Assembly: GCF_000224145.3 (NCBI RefSeq)
Contig: NW_004190347.2
Location: 205,165-269,164 of the forward strand
Source: Ciona intestinalis
Lineage: Eukaryota > Chordata > Ascidiacea > Phlebobranchia > Cionidae
Direction of reading: 5' to 3'
DNA: 64,000 nucleotides
The position numbers and the translations under genes are program-made. The notes under the pieces were generated by a model. That model saw only the letters and a list, made by a program, of their open reading frames with translations. It did no database searches and was not told the DNA's origin. Positions 45,001 to 55,558 of the stretch are shown one piece after another (position 1 is the stretch's first letter; every line of letters starts with the position of its first letter).

Positions 45001-48000
45001 TAATAATCGGCGCAGAAGAGACGGACCTGGTCCCGATGTTTGGTCTCGGCAAGGTTTGCCCAACTTATGCTAAAATATACTTTGATGAAAAAATAATTGT
45101 AACAAATTACTTGACTAAGATTTTTCTGTATTGAAAATAGTTAAACATGAAAATAGTTAAACATAAATGTTTGTTATTTGTCAACTTGCTGTAGCGACCA
45201 CGCTTTTTTTCTTCCAATTAAGTCTTAATATGTTTTAATCGTAAGCGTTTTTTGTTTTTAATATTTTTCAATCTTTGCTACCGTAATTAAAGAGAGAAAT
45301 AAAGTTATTATTTATAAAATTATAAAAGCGATTCCTTATACCAGGTCTTACGCAAGCAGAAGGCACGGCTCGCGGTTATTTGTTCAGGAACAATCCTACC
45401 GTTGATATATTTGGCCTTGATAAGTTGAAGCTACGACTAGCACTTGCCACTCAACAATATGGACGAACCTTCCAGGATCGAAGCCACACGTTTGCCATTC
45501 GACCAAGACCCCCTGGTGTGCCTGAAGGGGCAACAATTGATAATGTTAATGTGAGGGGAAAACGTGGGAATATTGTTCAGGTAAGAAGATAGTTTTAATG
45601 TAGGAGAATTATAACATGGGTGTGCTATATTATACACCAAGTGTCTGCTTAAGTGTTCAACAAATAAAGGTTATTTGAATTATAATAATTGTTTTCAATT
45701 ATCATACTAATCTGTTCCATACACCTCATGCCTGTTAATGAGTTGACACATATGTAACTTTATGGGTGAATAAACCCGTTGGTGACCACTAGTTATAAAT
45801 TAGAACACACTCCCAAATTGCTGGCAGCATCAAACCGCAAAACTGATACCTTTGCCACGGCACCAAAACTAACTTGTACCCCCCCTCCAGGTTTACCCTG
45901 GTGTTGAATACGACTTTGTTCCGAACACCGTCCAACTTACATCCGGTGGTTACGCTCATATACAGTGGACGGGATCTGATTCCAACCCCAATAATAATGA
46001 TGGGCAAGGAAGGCAAGGAACGGATAGAAGCAACATGGTCATGATAAAAGCACCTGTAAGTGTCTACATGTTTATAAAGGGAATTATTAGGGCTTATGCC
46101 CTCACTAATTTGAAGCTATATTTATATATATTTTGTAAATGTAAGTACATATGGTAGGGTGGGGGATGACGGAAAATAATTATTTCCAACAAAAAAATCA
46201 ATTCAATATATATTCCCGTTTGCGCTTATATTAATCACAACATATTTCCTTTATTTGTCATAATAATGCCAACATCCTTTATGACCAAATAAAGTGAGTT
46301 ATTGTGTCCGTTACCTCATTATGTGTCATCAATTAACTGCCTTTGATTGGGTCAGTTAATTATGATGTAACAACGGTATATCAGTGACATCATAGTGGCA
46401 GATAATAGACCATTGTTCTCAATAAAAATGGATTATCGTATCCATTGTTTTATAAACTACCATTATGACTCAACAATGATTCATCAGCTAAAAAATTTCC
46501 ATTGCTGAGTCATAATAATACACCTGCAAATTTCCTTTGATTAAATGTTTATTATTATTACACAACGTGTAGGACAGTGGATAGCGCGCCTGCCTGTAAC
46601 CAAGAGGTAATGGTTCCAAGGCTCGTTGCTGCTACCATTGTGGGCGTATGTGTCTTTGGGCAAGACACTTAACGGCAATTTCTCCGAACCCAGTTGTCAC
46701 TAATGGGTTGTCCAAATTATCAGCCATACAGAAAAACAATCACCAACAAAGGTACATACGCGGTACCTCGCAAGCGAGCACGAGGTGTATGAAACAGAAC
46801 ACCTGTGTTATTACGACTGTCATTGCCCCGCCATGCCAGGATAAATAAGTTACATTCGTAAATAAGTTACACTCGATAAATAAGTTACAAACAGAAACCC
46901 CAGTTATTGATTTTCCCCTGCCACGTGAAGATATATAAATTGCATTCGTTAAAATTTCTTTTATCTAAACATTCAATATACCAGGTCTACCCTAAAGGAG
47001 ACCCGCTTACAAAGATAGGAAGGTTTGGTCAGTTGTCATCCAGCATACCAGAGCATTTAAACATCGCATCTATCGGTGGATTGCCGATATCTGATCTCAA
47101 GTATCTCGCTACACTTAGCAGTAAGTTGGTTTATTATTATTTGATAACATAACTTTAGTTACCCATGTTGGTATTTCTAGCCCACAGTTTTTTTGTTTGA
47201 GGCACGATGTTACCATTGTAGGTGGGCGTATATGTCCTGGTCACTATGGATTATCTAAATTGTCAGCCATCTAAAAAATTATTAGTTACATACGATGCTG
47301 GTTCACTATTACAAGGTGTATGAAACAGAACACCTGTGTTATAACGACTGTCGTTGCCCCGCCATCCGAAGATAAATAAGTTACATACGTGGTAACTTGT
47401 AAGTTGGCACGAGGTGTATGAAACTGAACATCCGTGTTATAACGACTGTTGTTTTCCCGCCAGGCGAGGATAAATAAGTTGCATTAAATTAGAATTAACC
47501 AAAAGATAAACAAGTTGCATTTATTCATCTTTTCTTATTCCCACAGACAAACATGAAACAGAACATCCATGTTATAACGACTGTCGTTTTTAGAGCACAC
47601 AAGAATAAATAAGTTATATTCCTTCATTCTTTCATTTATCTTTTCTTATTCCCACAGACAAACAGTTTGGTGGAGACATGGATGAATTGAACGAAGCTGG
47701 AACTTATTTTGACCTCGGTCTTCGTAAAATCACAAGCACAGGCATATATAGTTACATGTGCACGAGGAACAATAACTTCTCCAATCGTAGCCAGAAGGGG
47801 AAGATGGTGGTCATTGATTCAGCCGTAGCAAGCGATACAATTGATAGCCAGGGTGGAGCCATCACTGTAACTGGGTAAGATGGTTTTTTGATTTATTTTC
47901 CCCTTAGTTGGGTAAAGGTGGCTGTACACAGTATCCGGCGTGCGAATTTGCATGCAAAGTTGTATGCAAACCCATTACTGAGTTTCGCATGCGGCAGCGA

Positions 48001-49730
48001 AATCCGGACAAAACAGACAAATTCCGGAAACTGTGTACAGCAGACGGTTATTTAGTATACAGCTGTTGCAGGGTAATTTGGTTTGGGGATATCACTGTAA
48101 CAGGGTAAGATGGTTATTTGCGCATTTTTCTTCTAAAATTAGTTAAAAATAACTTGGGGGGTCTCTTTTACCTTTTTTTACTAAATTTTCTTCTCTATAA
48201 CTTCTTTGTAGTGATATTGATTTTGTTGCAAAACTTCATCTGACCATTGTTTTCATACGGCAGTGAATCGCCCACCCTTATGAGGGTACCACGTGGAGCA
48301 TTGACTGCACCCATGTACATGGAGTTATGGGAACTCAGCAGTAACGAGTTCACGGTAAAAGTGTTGCCACCACATAGTGACTTGGTGTCTGATGTCGTCC
48401 ATGTTACACCAGATGTAAGTTTCCAATAAATTGTTTGTTTATTTCTTCTATTACATTACCATTGGGGAACTATTTTTTTGGATTTTGTTTGAAATCTTTT
48501 AGTGACATTTTTAAAATACACTCATAGTTGTCAAACATTGGGAACCTCATTGATTAATATGGTGAATGCAATATACTTTGGCTCTGCTTGTTTGTATAGA
48601 CACCTAACAGCAGGGTAAAATCTGGGGTGACATTGTTAAAATACAATTACACTCATAGTTGTCAAACATAGGGAACCTCATTGATTAATGTGGTGAATGC
48701 AATATACTTTGGCTCTGCTTGTTTGCATAGACACCTAACAGCAGGGTAAAATCTTGGGTGACATTGTTAAAATACAGTTACACTCATAGTTGTCAAACAT
48801 AGGGAACCTTATTAATTAATATGGTGAATGCAATATACTTTGGCTCTCTTTTTTATTTATTCTTCTTTATGAGTGAGGTCCTTTTCAAGGACCTCAGGAT
48901 TTAGGCCAAGTTTGGCTCATTACCCCAACAAACATAAAGCCCATGCAAGTCCTATGTGCGACTGGTGCCGTGATACACATCGCACTCAGACGCATATTTT
49001 TTTGTACCATTTTTTTAATCCCTGTGTGAATACTAAATAGCAAATCCACATAGATGTATATGCCTATTATAACCTGACAGTGAGCATGAGGTTCATTAAC
49101 CCACATCTCCAAACAGGGTGAACTCTCGTCCAACGGAACACAAATGCAAATCGACATGAAACTCAAGGAGGACGTCGGGTCCCTTTATGATGTCACAGTG
49201 TATCGTTCAACTGACGGTACAACGTCATGGGTACAGCTAGAATCTAGCGGAAAAAGTGGAGGGATTGTCTCATTCCAAACTTCTTCAGGAGGCCACTTTG
49301 TGGCAGCAAAGAGCGTAGCACCAGGTCCTATGGCAGGTGAGAAAAATTCTTTTTTTTTACTTTTTTTGTGTCCTGGTCCTTTGAGAAAAGGATTTGTGTT
49401 TTTGCTTAAAAGAATGTAACGTGACTTATTTATCTTTGACTTTTCTAGGGATGACTAATTTTTTAGGGGTATTTTTTAGTAGTGTGCCTGATAAAAATAT
49501 GTTTTAAAAAAAGGTCTTTAAGCTTTATAGGTTAAAGTTTGTATTTTTACTTGAGCCCTTAATAAATTATGCCTGACAGGTATAGGTTCAAAACTATGTT
49601 TCTTAAGACTTGTTATATATTTGTAGGTCTAATTTTGGGTTGTATAGTCGCGTTTATTCTCATCGTTGTTGTTGTTGTACTCGTGCGACAAAACAAAATC
49701 ACACTTAAGGGTTATGGAGGAAAAGTTTAG
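39046..49730 (+). CDS. DD3-3-like membrane-anchored protein (paralogue 2)
   Basis: Exons: 39046-39125, 39763-39903, 40653-40887, 41857-41973, 43271-43381, 43822-43908, 44366-44535, 44950-45053, 45345-45580, 45891-46055, 46985-47120, 47658-47874, 48264-48414, 49117-49336, 49627-49730; phases close throughout, 757 residues. Signal peptide [19 protein letters not shown], then [131 protein letters not shown] and [16 protein letters not shown], all shared with the minus-strand paralogue. Exons 13-14 add ~125 residues opening [20 protein letters not shown], reminiscent of a ZU5-type beta domain (weak inference). Exon 15 gives one membrane helix ([19 protein letters not shown]) and a short basic cytoplasmic tail, so this is a type I surface protein. 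Several of its splice sites are locally duplicated. AATAAA is at 49811-49816. Confidence 0.92.
39195..39690 (-). repeat. 71-bp minisatellite array, about 7 copies
   Basis: Longest array of this family; fills most of intron 1 of DD3-3 paralogue 2. Two unit subtypes alternate (GTGTTACAACTCGACAGCAAGC and CATGTTATAACTTGACAGTGAGC types), suggesting a dimeric higher-order unit. Confidence 0.9.
39929..40072. mobile_element. MITE with CAGTGGCGCAGCCAG inverted ends, DD3-3 intron 2
   Basis: Second copy, 144 bp, ends CAGTGGCGCAGCCAG / CTGGTTGCGCCACTG, inserted 26 bp after exon 2. Confidence 0.88.
40424..40621 (+). mobile_element. MITE, ends 30 bp before DD3-3 exon 3
   Basis: Right end TCTCCCATCCTACTATATA; the left end is decayed (TATGGTTTGGTGGGAGGAT). 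The intron 2 acceptor follows shortly after. Confidence 0.85.
40945..41170 (+). mobile_element. Second SINE-like family, DD3-3(2) intron 3
   Basis: GGGTCAACTCTGGCTAAACCTC, CATGGCGTGCCTCGCTGTTGGACC, then a second partial unit ending GGACCTCACCCATATAAAATA. Confidence 0.7.
42164..42338 (+). mobile_element. MITE with 20-bp internal deletion
   Basis: TATATAGTGGGGTGGGGGAAG ... CTTCCCCCACCCTACTATA; the GGACGAGAAAATAGAATG part is missing. Confidence 0.9.
43022..43222 (+). mobile_element. SINE tail units in DD3-3(2) intron 4
   Basis: Two units (GTGGGCATGAGGTGTATGGAA, CCAGGCACGAGGTGTATGAA), tail AATTAAGTTACATTGATACATTC about 45 nt before the exon 5 acceptor. Confidence 0.82.
43367..43651 (+). repeat. 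27-bp minisatellite made of an exon end plus its 5' splice site
   Basis: About ten copies of ACTACCTCTACATG|GTATGTTAAAGTA. The first copy spans the end of exon 5 (43381) and its donor; the rest fill the start of the intron, nearly all keeping ATG|GTATGT intact. The period equals nine codons. The first intronic unit has an in-frame TAA directly after the donor bases, so use of later donors would truncate the protein. Confidence 0.93.
43965..44330 (+). mobile_element. Decayed SINE fragments in DD3-3(2) intron 6
   Basis: GCAGTTGTAACGACTGTCGTTGC and ATAGTAGCAGCGTCGAACCC with repeated AATGCTTAAACCCCTTA pieces; heavily diverged. Confidence 0.5.
44615..44808 (+). mobile_element. MITE in DD3-3 intron 7
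   Basis: TATAGCAGGGTGGGGGTAGATG ... TCCCCACCCTACTATATA. Confidence 0.9.
45705..45870 (-). mobile_element. SINE, antisense in DD3-3(2) intron 9
   Basis: CCATACACCTCATGCCTGTTAATG, then TTGCTGGCAGCATCAAACCGC and head remnant TTTGCCACGGCACC, 20 nt before the exon 10 acceptor. Confidence 0.7.
46149..46178 (+). mobile_element. Isolated MITE end
   Basis: TATGGTAGGGTGGGGGATGACGG with nothing recognisable after it. Confidence 0.55.
46560..46890 (+). mobile_element. Complete composite SINE in DD3-3(2) intron 10
   Basis: Head GGACAGTGGATAGCGCGCC and TGGTTCCAAGGCTCG, body CTACCATTGTGGGCGTATG, tail unit GAGCACGAGGTGTATGAAAC, then AATAAGTTACA repeated three times; ends about 95 nt before exon 11. Confidence 0.88.
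47265..47640 (+). mobile_element. SINE tail units flanking a duplicated acceptor in DD3-3(2) intron 11
   Basis: Three units (GAAACAGAACACCTGTGTTA, GAAACTGAACATCCGTGTTA, GAAACAGAACATCCATGTTA); the last is enclosed between two copies of the exon 12 acceptor sequence. Confidence 0.85.
47914..48047. mobile_element. AAAGGTGGCTG-type MITE, third copy
   Basis: Left end intact, right end shortened to CTGTGTACAGCAGACGG. It sits between two copies of the DD3-3 exon 12 donor sequence. Confidence 0.82.
48500..48847 (+). repeat. 131-bp tandem repeat, about 2.7 copies
   Basis: Units begin near 48502, 48628 and 48759 at TGACATT.TTAAAATACA and share GGTGAATGCAATATACTTTG. It lies in intron 13 of DD3-3 paralogue 2. 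Confidence 0.85.
48868..48935 (-). mobile_element. Fragment of the second SINE-like family
   Basis: GAGTGAGGTCCTTTTCAAGG and GGATTTAGGCCAAGTTTGGC (reverse of the AACTCTGGCCTAAATCC body). Similar fragments lie at 15712-15765, 19873-19945 and 42425-42480. Confidence 0.55.
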
Positions 49731-49810
49731 CTGGGGAATACCCGGACACCCATGACCTGGAAAACCCCTTGATTCATGTCTTGTTACGCAAAGTGACATT
49801 TTAAAAAAAC

Positions 49811-49816
49811 AATAAA
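49811..49816 (+). terminator. AATAAA polyadenylation signal of DD3-3 paralogue 2
   Basis: AATAAA 80 nt after the TAG stop at 49728-49730. Confidence 0.65.
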
Positions 49817-51276
49817 AATATTAATTTTTATAATCATCTGGCTATTAATGAAACTTCTTTTATCTAAAATTTTACAATCTGATGCCTTTTGTCTAAAAGT
49901 GAAGTTTTTACAAAAAATGTTTTTTCTCAAAAACATTAAAAAATATTTGTTTTTACAGCGAAGTTATAACATTTAATAGAGCATAGTATGTCGAATTGTC
50001 ACAAAAATTATAAAATCTTAACTTTTTTGTATATTTCTCTCTTGCACTTCTATATTCTCACTTTAGGGGAATTCCGAGCACTTACATAACATGTTCCTAT
50101 CTTAAATATTAATAAATATATCTCAAAATGCAAATCATGGATAATTTTATTCTTCGAAACACCTTGATTTTTGACTGTTTTGTGGGTCCTGTAAGTCTAG
50201 AGCGCTACACAACGGATAAAAAAAACGTTTGTATTTATCCTGTGAATGCTAACGGGTATAGTCAACTGTCCAGTTTTTTTTAAAGTATATTAATCTTAAA
50301 TTTTTTGACGCCATTTTATTTTCCGATTATAAAACAATAATTGACGCACATGATACACAAATTTTTGAGGTAAAGATCGGATTAAAACTGATGTTTTTAA
50401 ATTATTTGGGGGGAAGGCGGTCCTCCTTGACCACCTTGGATGTCCGCCACTGTTGCCACACAAACCAAACTACTGATGTAGTTTTGTGGTTCATTGTAAT
50501 CATTAACTTAGCGGCGGTTTATCGTAGCTTGCAAATATTTATTTCATGTAAGTGCTTTTGTATTGTTGTATAACAATGCTTTAGTGACGTAACACAATAC
50601 GCGACTACATTGTCGTTAAATACCAATAGTTCGAAACAAGGATATGACGTCATAGTAGCAGCATTTCTCGGTAACAGACAGCAAGAATATGATGTTGTGT
50701 GTGTTGGTTTAACAGCCACGCTTTTTAACTGACAATCTTTAGCATATTTTTATTCATAACGACAATCGCCAAGTAGGTTTTACCCCGACGTGTTTTAACG
50801 ACTGTCTTTTTACTTTTAATTCCATTCTCTTTGTCGTCTTGTTAAGCCGATCTTCACTATTGTTTTCGAAGAGATCAGTTAAAAATTATGCTGTAATCAC
50901 TAAACGATAAAATGGAGTAGCATAATCAATATTCTCGTGTATTTTGATTCATAAACTTTTCCAATAATAAGATATGTTTTTATTTACGAAGATCAAACTA
51001 TTTAAAGCAACGAATAGAATGGAATTAGCAACAAAACGACAGTCGTTAAAACACGCCAGGGGTTAAAAATACCTAAGTAAAACTGAATGAATGTAACTTC
51101 TCGCGTGGCCAGAAAACGACAGTCATTATAACACGGGTTTTCATATTCACCAATCACCTCTGAGTCCCCCGAGTTACTTTGTATGTTACTTTGCGGGTAG
51201 TTGAATAATAAAATGTCAAATAAAGGCGTCGCTGAATAAACAACAAAAAAACAAGGCAAGCGCAAATGGTACTGAG
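49817..51276. other. Spacer 3' of DD3-3 paralogue 2
   Basis: AT-rich; one SINE remnant and one TGACGTCA (50645-50652). I see no gene. Confidence 0.5.
51088..51200 (-). mobile_element. SINE tail unit, degenerate
   Basis: GAATGAATGTAACTTCTCGCG, GACAGTCATTATAACACGGG; 80 bp downstream of the 118-aa ORF. Confidence 0.68.
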
Positions 51277-51282
51277 TTTAAT
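51277..51282 (-). terminator. ATTAAA hexamer after the 118-aa ORF
   Basis: ATTAAA variant signal about 67 nt past the stop; the only gene-like support outside the ORF itself. Confidence 0.3.
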
Positions 51283-51348
51283 AAACGTCAGAAAATGTTG
51301 CGAATTCAACATTTTCGAAGATTTGCTTCATGGAGTTTTCCATAGTGC

Positions 51349-51705
51349 TCACAGTTGTTTTACTTCGAGCCCTCTTTTATAAGAACCGTCAACTATAGAT
51401 ATTTCGTCCCCACTTCGAGCAAGTACAACGTTCAGCATGGATTTAAAATGTTCCTTCTTTTTTCCACGAACAACATACGGAGTCACTGTTTTCTCTTGTC
51501 GGTATCTTAGCTTCTGAAACTTTTGTCCACGCGTCACTTCCGCTTTACAATGCGTCGCGTCATCCGTTCGATCCTGCCCAGGTTTTGGGGGGTTTAGACT
51601 GAAGTGATATTCTTGCAGATGTCTTGTAACTCTCGTATCCGGCCACAGTAATATACTTTCTGTATGTTTGCTGCAAACTAGATTAGTTGCCGTATCACAA
51701 GTCAT
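51349..51705 (-). CDS. Unassigned 118-aa single-exon ORF
   Basis: An uninterrupted ORF from ATG at 51705 to a stop at 51349-51351. The protein is rich in Lys/Arg, Thr and His, with HLQEYHFSLNPPKPGQDRT in the first half and KFQKLRYRQEKTVTPYV then VRGKKKEHFKSMLNVVL in the second. I see no signal peptide or membrane segment and do not recognise a family. In favour of a gene: no repeat overlaps it, the composition is protein-like rather than low-complexity, and an ATTAAA polyadenylation-type hexamer lies about 70 nt after the stop (51277-51282). Against: it stands alone in a gene-poor stretch and is short. It may be a small one-exon gene or the last exon of one. Confidence 0.35.
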   Translation of the reverse strand: MTCDTATNLVCSKHTESILLWPDTRVTRHLQEYHFSLNPPKPGQDRTDDATHCKAEVTRGQKFQKLRYRQEKTVTPYVVRGKKKEHFKSMLNVVLARSGDEISIVDGSYKRGLEVKQL

Positions 51706-54700
51706 TTTATGGAGTTTGCAGAATAACGTTATAGAATTTAATCAAAATGCCTGGAAAGTACATAATATACATTTATTAAAACAAAATTCTCATTCATTTT
51801 TTGCACAAACAGTATACTCTAACTCGAAAGCGATACTGCGTCTTATACCTACGTTACACTTTGTTCAGATTGAATACAAATGTAAACTAACTGTCACACG
51901 CATTGTACTTACTGTTTAGTGTTTATATTATAATGTAACCTAGCAATGTATAGATTTGATTAAGTCACTAGCGCACGTTATACTTCTTTTCAGCACACGA
52001 ACTCAATTTAGTTCACCATAAATGGAACTATTACAAAACTTTACATGCCCTATGACGTCACAATACACAATGCAAATTTGAAATTCAAATCCTACAAGCA
52101 CGTGTTGAATTAAATCGTTGCCTGCAGCTTTAGTTTGTGATTTAGTGAGACTTTTTGTGTACTTAGTTAACCAAAAGTCCAAATTCCAACTTTAATCGGC
52201 CAACACTAACTATACATCAACCATACGCGCTTAGTTGACAGGATATAACTTATTTGCTGCTACTGTTGCCATACGCAGGTACAGTTTGCTATGTAAACTC
52301 CGCCCACTAACTTTGTTCGAAGCATATTTGTTTCTCTAATTATCGTTCCGTCTTTTGCATGGGTCACTTCATATGCCCACGCATTGTGTGCAGTATAAGT
52401 AGCCATCTAAGCCTGTCGCCTTTAACTCGAATTCTCGTAACTACTTAGACAAGGCAACCATAACGATACTGCGGGACAATAACAGTTAAGAGGTGGCTAA
52501 AATACCCGCGTACGGAAAGTGAAGTCAACGTAATTGGCCTCTGAACTCAAAACGATTTCCCTCCTATTATACGACTACCGGACAATGTAGACTTTATGAC
52601 GTATAAGCGCCTGACAAAGCCACGCCTTCTGACGTCATAATAGTTAATTCAAACCTGCAAGTCAAACACAATCGTGGGTCGAATCGTCGCGTTTTTCTTT
52701 TCCCGTTGCTACATTCATGTTGTGTTTGTACAACCATGTGCCTCACTCAAGTTACACTACTGAACCACTACCAATGCGCTATAACAAGCCGTATACAGAT
52801 TTAATGAAACATTACACCGTTACTTCGATAAAAGACGAAACGCAGAACTATTCGAGCAAAGTCTGGTGTTCTGTTGTCGTTTTCCCGCTTTATATCAAGG
52901 CTGTAAGAACGCTGTACAACGCTGACACAAACCAAACAACTACTTTCGCTTACGTTGCTTGCTTGTTTACTGCATAGATAGATCTCTTAACGCTGTTACC
53001 GTAAACAAGTTCATACAATATACATAATATTTACATGAACTTGCTAATATGTTTGAGTCTCTATAGTAAAATCCCATTTTAACAGCGGTTTATCCTTGGG
53101 TTTAACAGGCGCGCTTTTCAACTCAGTATCTTTCTACACCTTTTACCCAAAGCGTTTTGAACGAATGTAGTTTTGCCGATAATTCCCTCCTATTCGTTGC
53201 TTTAATAAATTGATTTTGCCAGTCGTGTTTGAAAGTGAAAAAAACAAAATATGTTACCATATAGCGCACGCATAGGTCGCCTACCGCTAACACTGCGCCC
53301 CGCACCCTTTTAATTGACTTAACCTACTCTACAGGCTTACATAGCTCATGGTGCATGCCGACAAACCTATTTTGCCACGGCTACCACATTATATATAGAG
53401 TATATCACTACGGGGTGACCTGCGTTTCTCCATACTTCCTTAAGTGTTTGTTCGGTCACATTCGCCATGTATCAGATGATTCCGACGTTTACCCCATTGT
53501 GATGTAACAACGTGGGTAGTTACGCACATTTTTACGCAAAAATAGAATAAATGAGAATGGGGCCAAGAAACCCATCCTTTTTATACCCAAAATTGAAAAT
53601 ACACCCTTTTATTACGTCACAAGGTCGAGTTTCCGCACGATCGACGCGCGACGTTTTCGAATGGAATGTGACGTCATAGTACTATGCCAATCACGCCGAT
53701 TATTCAACTAGAAAGATAATTTTGTTCTAAGGCAAAGAATGTTAGTTTTGTAGTTATTTTACACGGAGATCTATTACTGCACCAAAATACATTATTGACG
53801 TCATTTGACGTCATAATCCTCTGTAATAATCGCTGTTCTTTCGTCACGGAGCTTTAACTTTCAAAGTTATTAATTCAAACCCAAAAATTAAAGTTTATTT
53901 AATTCAATTTCAATTTTCCAACTTTATTACGAAATACGTTTTAAGTGGCTATTCATATATCGTATACGAGTTCGAATATTACTTTATATTCTACGGGATT
54001 TAAGCAGCTAATATTTAATATGTTTATACTAACGTACGCCTGATGCTTAAAAACATCTTATGGCCCAATACAACACTAAAGTGGTAGCCTAATGTACCGT
54101 TAGCACATAATATCTCATATATGTCTCGAGTTTCTCAAGTTTTATACAAACATCTTAAGTTTTAAACAATGAACAACGCTTTTATGCAGTTCTGAGCATA
54201 GCGCAGGCCTACGCGTAAGGTTATAAAATCTTATGTACAAAAAAACTTTTAACAAAACTTTTAACAAAAAACTTATAAAATCTTATGTACAAAAAAAGTT
54301 TAACTACAGTTAACCACGCCCGATTACTAGGTGGCAATAGTCAGCATATAAGAAGCTTCGCAAACCTTATATAAAGATAAATCAATATTCAAATCCACAC
54401 GCATTGCCTTTGTGGGATCTTGCTTAAATAATTCAAAAGCGCAAATTCGTCTTCACTGCACTCGGCTTTACCGCGAAAATAGACCTGTTGATGGGATCTT
54501 TGTTGACGTGTTTTGCAATTAAAATCTCATAAACAGCACTGAACTCTACTAAAAAATATTGGCCCAATTTATTGTAAAAAAAAGAAATATTTAACGACTA
54601 TTGCGTTGATATTGACCTTTTTGCTGCTTCAAATATGATCGTCGTTACTCTGGTTAACAAATAGGTTGTGTGCATTTTAACAAATATGTGAACTTCGGCA

Positions 54701-55558
54701 AAAAGGAACAAAATTTTCCCTAAAATGACAAACGGGTTGACGGTTACTTGGGTTTATTCGGATGACCCAAGAAACCTGATGTAGCTATCAACACGACTAT
54801 GTTGGCTTTATTTAAAATGCAACTGAATCGTTGCAACTGTTTATACTGACAGTAATAGCATTAATCTATATGCACCGAATATTACAACAGCTAAATCTTA
54901 TATTTAAGGAGTAAGCAATCTTTTGCTGACTGCAAACGAAATTCTCTGCTGACTGCAAGCAAAATCGACAGGTAAACAACAAATAACACATCCGTTTGTA
55001 CCTCGTTGTATGTCATTTCTAAATCCTTGCACAAGGTTTTGCAGCTAAAAGGTGCAACATACAATCCTGACAGCGGGCATATGGTAGTATACTGCGTACG
55101 GTCGTGAGGGTAACAAAGATGCAAAGAAAGCCTAGTATAAGGTAACGCTATAATATACGTATATGTTTTTTTACTACATGTGGACACATAATGTATACCA
55201 AGCAGGAGGTTTCGTTCTTAGTATAGCTTATTTATTAGTCCTATAACTATACTCCTTCATCATATTTTAGCTCAGTTTGGCTTATATATTAGTCCCCAAC
55301 TACAACTCTTTCAACGCGGCTTATGGCTTAGTTTTTGGTTTATTATGCCAACTTCAAAGTAAACAATCCTTTTGATATTTAAATATTTCATAAAGAGCCA
55401 ATAGTTCTACACCAATACACAAGGGAAAGTCGATTGGTGTGTTTTTATTCCAATTTTCCTCACAGAGATCATTTACTTTGCGTTTAAATAAAAAGATGAT
55501 CAAAAAAACCAATAACGCTTGAATACAACTAGTTTTATTGTGGTTTAGTGGAAGATAC
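51706..55558. other. Gene-poor stretch with TGACGTCA octamers
   Basis: Five TGACGTCA octamers (52053, 52630, 53669, 53796, 53806). ORFs such as 52717-52977 have no recognisable protein features. Mostly unique sequence; some short direct repeats (ACAAAAAAACTTTTAAC near 54240-54300). Confidence 0.45.

Noticed and set aside
45437..45640. 67-aa minus-strand ORF
   Set aside because: Antisense of DD3-3 exon 9.
52717..52977. 86-aa ORF
   Set aside because: Composition and context give no support; no polyadenylation or splice signal that fits.
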